Positions 1 through 4,742 of a stretch of DNA of 7,624 bases are shown here, in pieces (the first letter of the stretch is position 1; each line of letters starts with the position of its first letter). The notes beneath the pieces were generated by a model, which was not told the DNA's origin, ran no database searches, and worked only from the letters and a program-made list of their open reading frames with translations. Source of the DNA: Pseudomonadota bacterium. GTDB lineage: Bacteria > Pseudomonadota > Gammaproteobacteria > Burkholderiales > SHXO01. The position numbers and the translations under genes were made by a program. The stretch is taken from the NCBI GenBank assembly GCA_023430065.1, contig JAEZCG010000189.1:1-7624 (forward strand). The letters run 5' to 3'.

Positions 1-836
1 TGACGGCCTACGGCATGGAATTGCTCGACGCGGAAGGCGATGGCTACAAGCTCGCGCCCTTCCTCGACGTGATCCTCGCTGCGCCCTCGCATCCGCGCTA
101 CCTCGGCGGCTACGTGCAGCTCGGCGCGCAGTTCGCCGGGCCGGACTTCATGCATTGTCTGGAAGCCTTCCGGACAGGGAAGGATGTGCCCTTCCAGGGA
201 CGCGGCGAGGCGTTCAATCTCGCCATCGCCAGTTCCACCTGGGGCCTGCAGGTCATCACCGCGAAGAAGATCCTGCCAGGATTGGCGGGACTGAATGAAC
301 GGCTGTCGAACGGCGGCTCCATACTCGAGGTCGGTTGCGGCACCGGCAATCTGCTCGTCCAGATCGCCAAGTCCTTCCCCTCGGCACGCGTGGTCGGCAT
401 CGACATCGACGCAGCCAGTATCGGCACCGCCCGCAAGCGCATCGCCGATGCCAACCTCGGCGATCGCGCCGAGGCGCGTCATGGTTCGCTCGCCGAATTG
501 CCGGCGAGCAGCTTCGATGCCGTCGTGATGGTGGAGGTGCTGCACGAGATCGGCAAGGACATCCGTCCGGCCGTGGTCAAGGACAGCGCGCGCGCGCTGA
601 AAACCGGCGGGTGGATAGTGATCGTGGACGAGACCTATCCGTCGACGCTCGAGGAAGCGCGCAAGCCCGAGTTCAAGTTCCCGCTGCACACGGGATTCGA
701 GGAGTTGCTGTGGGGCAACGTGATCCCCACGCGCGAGGAGCAGGAGACTCTGCTGAAGAACGCCGGCCTGACCGGCGCACTCGACCGCTCGCTGATCGGC
801 GAGGGCTTCACGGTGTTGGCGACGCAGAAGCCGTAG
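1..836 (+). CDS. Class I SAM-dependent methyltransferase, 5' end cut by window edge
   Basis: This looks like a small-molecule or natural-product type methyltransferase that uses S-adenosylmethionine; its substrate cannot be read from the sequence. The frame is open to the left edge, and the codons before the first ATG (position 15) encode T-A-Y-G followed by MELLDAEGDGYKLAP. That resembles the end of a winged-helix or dimerisation domain in which a 'gyrLt' strand precedes the catalytic part, so ATG 15 is probably internal and the gene starts outside the window. Counting from that ATG, the Rossmann fold carries motif I ILEVGCGTG (residues 103-111), the acidic strand-2 end VGIDID (127-132), motif II-like FDAVVMVEVLHEI (167-179) and LKTGGWIVIVDE (195-206). 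The stop is TAG at 834-836. No partner gene lies downstream; the next gene converges on it across a repeat-filled gap. The methyltransferase fold is secure; the winged-helix N-terminus is inferred. Confidence 0.88.
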   Translation, partial: TAYGMELLDAEGDGYKLAPFLDVILAAPSHPRYLGGYVQLGAQFAGPDFMHCLEAFRTGKDVPFQGRGEAFNLAIASSTWGLQVITAKKILPGLAGLNERLSNGGSILEVGCGTGNLLVQIAKSFPSARVVGIDIDAASIGTARKRIADANLGDRAEARHGSLAELPASSFDAVVMVEVLHEIGKDIRPAVVKDSARALKTGGWIVIVDETYPSTLEEARKPEFKFPLHTGFEELLWGNVIPTREEQETLLKNAGLTGALDRSLIGEGFTVLATQKP

Positions 837-846
837 CGAGGATGTG

Positions 847-990
847 CAACGGTGTCATCCCGAGCATAACCGGTGTCATCCCGAGGTAACCGGTATCGTC
901 CCGAGCGTAACGGGTGTCATCCCGAGCGCAACCGATGTCATACCAGGGTAACCGGTATCGTCCCGAGCGTGACTGGTGTCATCCCGAGCC
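847..990. repeat. Seven-unit tandem array, period 20-21 bp, of the GTGTCATCCCGAG motif
   Basis: Seven head-to-tail copies of a motif close to GTGTCATCCCGAG start at 852, 873, 893, 914, 935, 955 and 976, so the spacing is 21, 20, 21, 21, 20 and 21 bp. The linkers are variants of CGTAACCG. There is also a higher-order repeat of 62 bp (three units): 885-927 and 947-989 match at 41 of 43 positions. The last unit (976) runs directly into the left end of a complete 74-bp element, so the array looks like local amplification of that element's end. Short open frames cross the array but have no family signature. No protein-coding role is supported. Confidence 0.9.
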
Positions 991-1051
991 GCAAGGCGAG
1001 GGATCCTCGCCGTGCACTGTCCACTTCGAGGATTCCTTCGGTCGGAATGAC
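978..1051 (+). repeat. Complete 74-bp MITE/REP-like palindromic element
   Basis: The element begins GTCATCCCGA (978-987) and ends TCGGAATGAC (1042-1051). The end is the reverse complement of GTCATTCCGA, so the two ends form a 10-bp inverted repeat with one mismatch. Inside is a hairpin with perfect 7-bp arms, GGCGAGG-GAT-CCTCGCC (995-1011), followed by GTGCAC, which recurs after the hairpin of the copy at 4631. The right half holds a diverged second half-site, GAGGATTCC (1028-1036). It has no coding capacity. It sits between two converging genes and ends 23 bp before the trmB stop codon, so the hairpin could help end transcription, but no T-run follows it. Repeats of this GTCATyCCGAGC type are common intergenic elements in several bacterial phyla; that statement is from memory. 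Confidence 0.8.
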
Positions 1052-1074
1052 AGCTTGGGCGATCGTCGCTTCAG

Positions 1075-1773
1075 TCAAGCCCGTCGAAACACCACGTCCC
1101 ACACCCCGTGTCCAAGCCGAAGCCCGCGTTGCTCGAACTTCGTCAGCGGCCGGTACTCGGGACGCGGCGCGTAGCCTTCTGTAGTGTTCGTCAGTAATGG
1201 CTCGCCGCGCAGCACCTCGAGCATCTGCTCGGCGTATTCGTGCCAGTCGGTCGCCAGGTGAATGTACCCGCCCGTCTTCAACCGGGACGCCAGCAGTGAC
1301 ACGAACGGCGGCTGGATCAGCCGCCGCTTGTGGTGGCGCTTCTTCGGCCACGGGTCGGGAAAGAACACGTGGATGGCATCGAGCGAGCCCGGTGCGAGCA
1401 TGTGCTGTGCGACCTCCACGGCGTCGTGCTGCACGATGCGCACGTTGCGCAGTGTGAGCTCGTCGATCTGCTTGAGTAGGCTGCCCACCCCCGGCGAATG
1501 GACTTCGATCCCCAGGTAATCGATGTCCGGGTGCGCGTGGGCAATGGCAGCGGTCGTCTCACCCATGCCGAAGCCGATCTCGAGTGTCTTGGGCGCGGGT
1601 CGCCCGAATGCCGCGTCGAGGTCGATCGGCTCGGCGGAGTAGGGCAGTGCGTACCGTGCGAGCAGCGTCTCGTACGCGCGCGTCTGCGCGACGGACATGC
1701 GCCCCTGCCGCAACACGTAGCTGCGGATATGGCGCGGACGTTCGATGGCCGGAGTGGTGTCGTCGTGCGACAT
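1075..1773 (-). CDS. trmB: tRNA (guanine-N7-)-methyltransferase TrmB
   Basis: TrmB methylates N7 of guanine 46 in the variable loop of many tRNAs, using SAM. The 232-residue product is the usual size for the family. The SAM-binding motif is EIGFGMG (65-71), with [10 protein letters not shown] (86-95) at the next strand. The family signature [15 protein letters not shown] (137-151) is intact, as are TDWHEYA (175-181) and [10 protein letters not shown] (208-217), which bind tRNA and complete the active site. I chose the ATG at 1773 because the N-terminus MSHDDTT...[12 protein letters not shown] has the expected form. A GGAAAG sequence about 10 nt upstream is a weak ribosome site. The frame stays open upstream into thiG, but that extension has no family similarity. 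It lies 56 bp after thiG on the same strand, probably in one transcript; thiS-thiG-trmB is a known order in Proteobacteria such as Pseudomonas. Confidence 0.97.
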   Translation of the reverse strand: MSHDDTTPAIERPRHIRSYVLRQGRMSVAQTRAYETLLARYALPYSAEPIDLDAAFGRPAPKTLEIGFGMGETTAAIAHAHPDIDYLGIEVHSPGVGSLLKQIDELTLRNVRIVQHDAVEVAQHMLAPGSLDAIHVFFPDPWPKKRHHKRRLIQPPFVSLLASRLKTGGYIHLATDWHEYAEQMLEVLRGEPLLTNTTEGYAPRPEYRPLTKFEQRGLRLGHGVWDVVFRRA

Positions 1774-1790
1774 GAGCTGAGTGCTTTCCG

Positions 1791-1813
1791 GGTCCCGACC
1801 TGCGCCGGGATCC
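1791..1813. repeat. Small imperfect palindrome between thiG and trmB
   Basis: The 56-bp thiG-trmB spacer contains GGTCCCG, then a loop ACCTGCGC, then CGGGATCC, forming an imperfect hairpin with a CCCG/CGGG core. The form 'ggatcccgGCgcaggtCGGGA' on the minus strand resembles common intergenic hairpins in Proteobacteria and differs from the GTCATCCCGAGC family elsewhere in the window. It could stabilise or partly attenuate the thiSG-trmB transcript. No T-run follows, so I do not call it a terminator. Confidence 0.4.
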
Positions 1814-1829
1814 AGAGTCGGAGAACGGC

Positions 1830-2630
1830 CTACGCCGCCTTCCCCTTCACCGACGAGATCATTCCCGTCGTCGGCGAACTCGGGGCCGCCGAATAGAGCT
1901 TCTTCGGCATGCGTCCGGCCAGGAACGCCTCGCGCCCAGCCTCGACCGCTTTGCCCATCGCGCTCGCCATCAGAATCGGGTCCTTCGCGGCTGCAATCGC
2001 GGTGTTCATCAGCACTCCATCGCAGCCGAGTTCCATCGCGATCGCCGCGTCGCTCGCCGTGCCGACGCCGGCATCGACGATCACCGGCACCTTGGCGTTC
2101 TCGATGATGATCTGCAGGTTCCACGGATTGAGGATGCCCATGCCGGAGCCGATCAAACTCGCCAGCGGCATCACCGCGCAGCAGCCGACCTCCTCCAGCT
2201 GCTTGGCGACGATGGGGTCGTCGGAGGTATAGACCATCACGTCGAAACCCTCCTTCACCAGCGTCTTGGCGGCGGCGATGGTCTCGATCACGTTCGGATA
2301 GAGCGTGTTCGGGTCTCCCAGCACCTCCAGCTTTACCAGCGGGTGACCGTCCAGCAATTCGCGCCCCAGCCGCAGCGTGCGCACGGCATCATCGGCCGTG
2401 TAGCAGCCGGCGGTATTCGGCAGCAGCGTGTACTTCGACGGAGGCACCGCGTCGAGCAGGTTCGGCTCTTGCGCGCTCTGGCCGATGTTGGTGCGCCGGA
2501 TCGCCACCGTGACGATCTGCGTGCCGCTCGCTTCGATCGCGCGCCGCGTCTCGTCGAAGTCCTTGTACTTGCCGGTGCCCACCAGAAGGCGCGAGGTGTA
2601 GGCCTTGCCGGCGATGATCAGAGGTTCCAT
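1830..2630 (-). CDS. thiG: Thiazole synthase ThiG
   Basis: ThiG forms the thiazole phosphate ring of thiamine from 1-deoxy-D-xylulose 5-phosphate, dehydroglycine (or its equivalent) and sulfur delivered by the ThiS thiocarboxylate. It acts in the cytoplasm as a TIM-barrel enzyme. The product has 266 residues, the usual length, and starts MEPLIIAGK. Visible family blocks are [10 protein letters not shown] (13-22), [10 protein letters not shown] (42-51), LLPNTAGC (69-76), LVKLEVLGD (98-106) with K100 as the expected Schiff-base lysine, [14 protein letters not shown] (153-166), [15 protein letters not shown] (181-195) and GVLMNTAIA (205-213). The ATG at 2630 is preceded by AGGTGG with 4 nt spacing (2635-2640). 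The frame is open far upstream, through thiS in another phase, but family length and the ribosome site rule that out. It lies 50 bp after thiS. Confidence 0.98.
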   Translation of the reverse strand: MEPLIIAGKAYTSRLLVGTGKYKDFDETRRAIEASGTQIVTVAIRRTNIGQSAQEPNLLDAVPPSKYTLLPNTAGCYTADDAVRTLRLGRELLDGHPLVKLEVLGDPNTLYPNVIETIAAAKTLVKEGFDVMVYTSDDPIVAKQLEEVGCCAVMPLASLIGSGMGILNPWNLQIIIENAKVPVIVDAGVGTASDAAIAMELGCDGVLMNTAIAAAKDPILMASAMGKAVEAGREAFLAGRMPKKLYSAAPSSPTTGMISSVKGKAA

Positions 2631-2634
2631 GTTG

Positions 2635-2640
2635 CCACCT
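2635..2640 (-). promoter_or_regulatory. Shine-Dalgarno site of thiG
   Basis: On the minus strand AGGTGG lies 4 nt before the ATG at 2630. It decides the thiG start, since the reading frame stays open for almost 200 codons upstream. The short spacing is slightly tight but workable. Confidence 0.65.
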
Positions 2641-2680
2641 TTCGCGCGGCTGCCAGGGCCGCGTCTGGGAAGGGAAGAGG

Positions 2681-2884
2681 TCAACCGCCGCCCACGGCCA
2701 CCACGATCTCGAGCCGGTCGCCGTCGGCCAGGCGTTCGTCCGCGAACTGCCCGCGCGGCACGATCTGCCCGTTGCGCTCCAGTGCAATGCGCTTCCCGGT
2801 CAGTTCCAAACGTTCGATCAGCTGCGCCGCGGTCAGCGTCTCTTCGAAGTGCCGGGGCTCGCCGTTGATGGTCAAGGCAATCAT
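2681..2884 (-). CDS. thiS: Sulfur carrier protein ThiS
   Basis: ThiS is the ubiquitin-like sulfur carrier of thiamine biosynthesis. Its C-terminal glycine is adenylated by ThiF and converted to a thiocarboxylate that donates sulfur to ThiG. The 67-residue product matches the family size (about 66). It starts [10 protein letters not shown], a typical first beta strand, has the helix [11 protein letters not shown] (18-28), the block [17 protein letters not shown] (31-47), and ends [10 protein letters not shown]. The essential Gly-Gly tail is therefore present, with one further glycine before it. The start is the ATG at 2884; no strong ribosome site precedes it. It heads the minus-strand cluster with thiG and trmB. 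ThiF, ThiO/ThiH, ThiE and ThiC are not in the window. Confidence 0.96.
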   Translation of the reverse strand: MIALTINGEPRHFEETLTAAQLIERLELTGKRIALERNGQIVPRGQFADERLADGDRLEIVVAVGGG

Positions 2885-3005
2885 TTGACGGTGATCTTAG
2901 CATTCTCAGGGAGAGAACCCGGCTTCGGGCCGAATCCCGCGGGTGCAGGCGCAAGCCTTTCGTGTCGTCCCGACGACTTGCAGTCACTCCCTTTACGCAG
3001 CATCC

Positions 3006-3028
3006 AAAGGTGGTCTGACCCCTTGACG
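3006..3028 (+). repeat. First copy of a 23-bp motif (AAAGGTGGTCTG...)
   Basis: The motif starts AAAGGTGGTCTG, continues ACCCCTT and ends ACG. It matches the copy at 3219-3241 at 21 of 23 positions. Both are on the same strand, 213 bp apart. The AAAGG and CCCCTT ends make it partly palindromic. The pair brackets the half-element at 3115-3151. Similar AAAGGTGkTCTGwCCCCTTT strings occur, from memory, as dispersed intergenic motifs in Proteobacteria, sometimes near REP-associated transposases. Confidence 0.75.
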
Positions 3029-3114
3029 CGCTCCGACGCGTGGTGCTCTGTCGCCTTCCCGTGTAATTCCGAGCCCCGTCGCCCTTGTCGTCCTGAGACG
3101 CATCCTCTTCAACG

Positions 3115-3151
3115 GTGTCATCCCGAGCCCGTAGGGCGAGGGATCCTCGCC
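3115..3151 (+). repeat. Left half-element of the GTCATCCCGAGC family
   Basis: This copy has GTGTCATCCCGAGCCC, a short spacer, then the hairpin GGCGAGG-GAT-CCTCGCC (3135-3151). It is nearly identical to the copies at 976-1011 and 4631-4667. The upstream bases CAACGGTGTCATCCCGAGC (3110-3128) match 847-865 exactly. No right end (TCGGAATGAC) follows within 100 bp, so the element is truncated or was mobilised or amplified as a half. Confidence 0.85.
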
Positions 3152-3218
3152 TTGCAGCATCCATGGCGGGGATGCCTCGCTTCGCGCGCGCGTCGCGCGG
3201 GCGCAACCGAGGCGTGGA

Positions 3219-3241
3219 AAAGGTGGTCTGTCCCCTTTACG
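3219..3241 (+). repeat. Second copy of the 23-bp motif
   Basis: It reads AAAGGTGGTCTG followed by TCCCCTTTACG and differs from the copy at 3006 at two positions (A/T and G/T). The AAAGG...CCTTT ends pair more fully here than in the first copy. It lies 119 bp before the start of the diiron-protein gene. Confidence 0.75.
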
Positions 3242-3349
3242 TCACCCCGCTACATTCCGGCAACACACTGCTGCGACCGGGACATTCGCCGGTTACCGAG
3301 CGCGACTACGATGGCACGGCAGGTCCGAGGAATGGACCGACTACCTATC

Positions 3350-3355
3350 AGGAGG
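3350..3355 (+). promoter_or_regulatory. Shine-Dalgarno site of the diiron-protein gene
   Basis: AGGAGG lies 5 nt upstream of the ATG at 3361. This perfect site decides the start: the frame is open from 3115, but the first 82 codons would be translated repeat DNA. Confidence 0.85.
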
Positions 3356-3360
3356 CTGCC

Positions 3361-4320
3361 ATGTTGACCGCAACCATCCATGACGACATCCGCTCCACCC
3401 GTGCACTGAACGAATCCGCTCGCTACGCGCGCGCCATCCAGGCGTCGAAGCGCGCGCGCTGGGACATCGACCGCGACGTCATCCGCGGGCGGACGATGGA
3501 CTTCACCCACAAGTTTCTGCCAGACGGTCTGTCGCGCATGCGACTGTTCGACGTTCTCACGCCGGCGCAGCAGATCCAGATGAGCCAGCTGCAGGGGCGC
3601 ACCTACGCCTACATCTTCGGGCTGGTCGAGCGCTTCATCGGCGCCAAGGTGCTCGAGCTGTCCGGCCAGCACACGCTCGGGGACCAGACCGCGCTCGAGG
3701 CGCTGGTGCGCTTCGGCGACGAGGAACTCAAGCACCAGGAGCTGTTCCGTCGGCTCGACGCACTGATGGCGCAGCGCATGCCGGCCGGCTACACCATGGT
3801 CGCCGATCCAAACGAGGTCGCGCGCGCGGTGCTCAGCAAGAGCACCTGGTCAGTGCTCGCGCTGACCTGCCACATCGAGCTGTTCACCCAGGCGCACTAC
3901 CTGCGCAGCATCGAGCCGGACAAGACGCTCTCGCCGCTATGGAAGGACGTGTTCCGCCACCACTGGATGGAGGAGGCGCAGCACGCCGTGCTCGACGAAC
4001 TCGAATGGACGCGTGAAGACCGCGAGCTGACGATGCTGGAGAAGGACCGCGCGGTGGACGACCTGATCGCTCTGGTCGGCGCCGTCGATGGCATTCTGCA
4101 GTCGCAGTCGGCCGCCGATGCCGAGTACTTCCTGCGCATCGCCGACGTGCCTGCCGGCCAGGCCACCACGGTGCGTGCCGGCCTGCTGAACGCCTACCGC
4201 TGGCAGTACATCCTCACCGGCGTGCAGCATCCCCATTTCGTGAAGCTGCTTACCGCGATGACCAGCGACGCGCAGATGGGACGGATCCAGTCGGCGCTGG
4301 CGCCGCTGTTCCAGCATTGA
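3361..4320 (+). CDS. Ferritin-like diiron-carboxylate protein, substrate unknown
   Basis: The 319-residue product looks like a soluble, mostly helical protein with a non-haem diiron centre. Two symmetric halves each provide a lone glutamate and an ExxH: E90 (FGLVERFIG) with E122-L-K-H125 (DEELKHQELF), and E173 (CHIELFTQAHY) with E205-A-Q-H208 (WMEEAQHAVLDE). Both halves have exactly 32 residues between the lone Glu and the ExxH Glu, as expected for a four-helix diiron bundle. Such folds include AurF-type N-oxygenases, R2-like proteins and other oxidases; I cannot tell which applies. No signal peptide or membrane segment is seen. The start at 3361 is set by AGGAGG 5 nt upstream. The gene stands alone: thiS diverges from it and the next gene converges. 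No ferredoxin or reductase gene is adjacent. The fold and ligands are inferred from motifs; a specific reaction is not supported. Confidence 0.85.
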   Translation: MLTATIHDDIRSTRALNESARYARAIQASKRARWDIDRDVIRGRTMDFTHKFLPDGLSRMRLFDVLTPAQQIQMSQLQGRTYAYIFGLVERFIGAKVLELSGQHTLGDQTALEALVRFGDEELKHQELFRRLDALMAQRMPAGYTMVADPNEVARAVLSKSTWSVLALTCHIELFTQAHYLRSIEPDKTLSPLWKDVFRHHWMEEAQHAVLDELEWTREDRELTMLEKDRAVDDLIALVGAVDGILQSQSAADAEYFLRIADVPAGQATTVRAGLLNAYRWQYILTGVQHPHFVKLLTAMTSDAQMGRIQSALAPLFQH

Positions 4321-4357
4321 CGCGGCGAGGTCGAGTTTCGCGCTGCATCGGAAGAAC

Positions 4358-4388
4358 AGCGAGGATTCCTCGCTGCGCTCGGAATGAC
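4358..4388 (-). repeat. Right half-element (inverted copy) of the GTCATTCCGAGC family
   Basis: The hairpin AGCGAGG-ATT-CCTCGCT (4358-4374, perfect 7-bp arms) is followed by GCGCTCGGAATGAC (4375-4388). Read on the minus strand this is GTCATTCCGAGCGC plus hairpin, the same plan as the forward copies. It starts 38 bp after the diiron-protein stop and could act as a transcript-end hairpin, though no T-run follows. Confidence 0.75.
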
Positions 4389-4441
4389 ACCGTTGGCCGC
4401 GAACGGTGTCGTACCGACGCGTCTGCTTCCTCTCTCTCGGT

Positions 4442-4646
4442 CCGACCCGCTTCCCTCATTCGGCGCCATCCCGAGCTTTCGATCCGACCCGCTTGCTTCC
4501 GTCGGCGCCATCCCGAGCTTGCGCTCCGACCCGCTTCCCTCCCTTGGCGCAATCCCGAGCTTGCGCTCCGACCCGCTTCCCTCCCTTGGTGTCATCCCGA
4601 GCTTGCGGTGCGGCCCGCTTCCCTCCCTCGGTGTCATCCCGAGCCC
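4442..4646. repeat. 42-bp tandem repeat array, about five units
   Basis: Units begin CCGACCCGCTT at 4442, 4484, 4526 and 4568, and as GCGGCCCGCTT at 4610; every step is exactly 42 bp. Each unit contains the family left end in the form GGyGyCATCCCGAGC, separated by a pyrimidine-rich stretch (CCGCTTCCCTCCCT). The units at 4526 and 4568 differ at only about 4 of 42 positions. The last unit merges into the canonical half-element at 4631. Read as protein it would give 14-residue repeats, but no start context or family supports that. Confidence 0.9.
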
Positions 4647-4667
4647 GCAGGGCGAGGGATCCTCGCC
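4631..4667 (+). repeat. Left half-element closing the 42-bp array
   Basis: GTGTCATCCCGAGCCC is followed by the hairpin GGCGAGG-GAT-CCTCGCC (4651-4667) and GTGCAC (4668-4673), which also follows the copy at 976-1011. No matching right end is seen before the kinase stop at 4743. On the minus strand it lies 76 bp downstream of the kinase stop and may serve as a 3' stem-loop. Confidence 0.85.
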
Positions 4668-4742
4668 GTGCACACATCAGTCGCCATCCCATTTGCTGAC
4701 TGTGCAACGACACCTTCGCTGACAGCGAGCAGCGGAGCAGGC

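Larger units (their letters stand above)
2885..3360. other. Divergent intergenic region with degraded repeats
   Basis: This 476-bp gap separates thiS (minus) from the diiron-protein gene (plus) and must hold both promoters. I could not find a convincing -35/-10 pair for either. It contains degenerate left-end motifs of the repeat family at 2962 (GTGTCGTCCCGA), 3061 (GTGTAATTCCGAGCCCC) and 3087 (GTCGTCCTGAG), a well-preserved left half-element at 3115-3151, and two copies of a 23-bp motif at 3006 and 3219. Open frames crossing it are the repeats read as codons (for example R-A-R-R-A-R-D-P-R) and show no protein family. The last 120 bp before the plus-strand gene are repeat-free. Confidence 0.7.
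4321..4742. other. Convergent intergenic region made largely of repeats
   Basis: This 422-bp gap lies between the stops of the diiron-protein gene and the kinase gene. It holds, in order, an inverted right half-element (4358-4388), a divergent repeat unit (about 4405-4441), a 42-bp tandem array (4442-4646) and a canonical left half-element (4631-4667). The last 75 bp are unique and contain a short stem TCGCT-GAC-AGCGA (4716-4728) near the kinase stop. Several overlapping frames stay open on both strands only because the repeat period is a multiple of three. I see no real gene. Confidence 0.75.

Noticed and set aside
847..990. Possible CRISPR array
   Set aside because: Units of 20-21 bp leave only about 8 bp between motif copies, with no unique spacers of 30 bp or more; the 42-bp array likewise has similar, not unique, intervals, and there are no cas genes.
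873..1184. Small plus-strand frames through the 21-bp array
   Set aside because: These peptides (MSSRGNRYRPER...) are repeat DNA read as codons, with an overlapping frame equally open.
1075..2124. Extension of trmB into thiG (349 codons)
   Set aside because: The added residues are out-of-phase thiG sequence with no TrmB similarity; the family starts near the ATG at 1773.
2885..2915. CTGAGA hexamer on the minus strand just before thiS (2904-2909), suggestive of a TPP riboswitch
   Set aside because: The TPP aptamer needs further conserved sequence 3' of CTGAGA (an AACCTGAT-type block and a closing stem). Only about 19 nt remain before the thiS ATG and they lack it. The extended -10-like TGCTAAGAT (2894-2902) is also unsupported by a -35.
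1830..3206. Long minus-strand frame extending thiG upstream to 458 codons
   Set aside because: The extra N-terminus runs over thiS in another phase and through repeats; ThiG proteins start near MEPLIIAGK, and AGGTGG marks that ATG.
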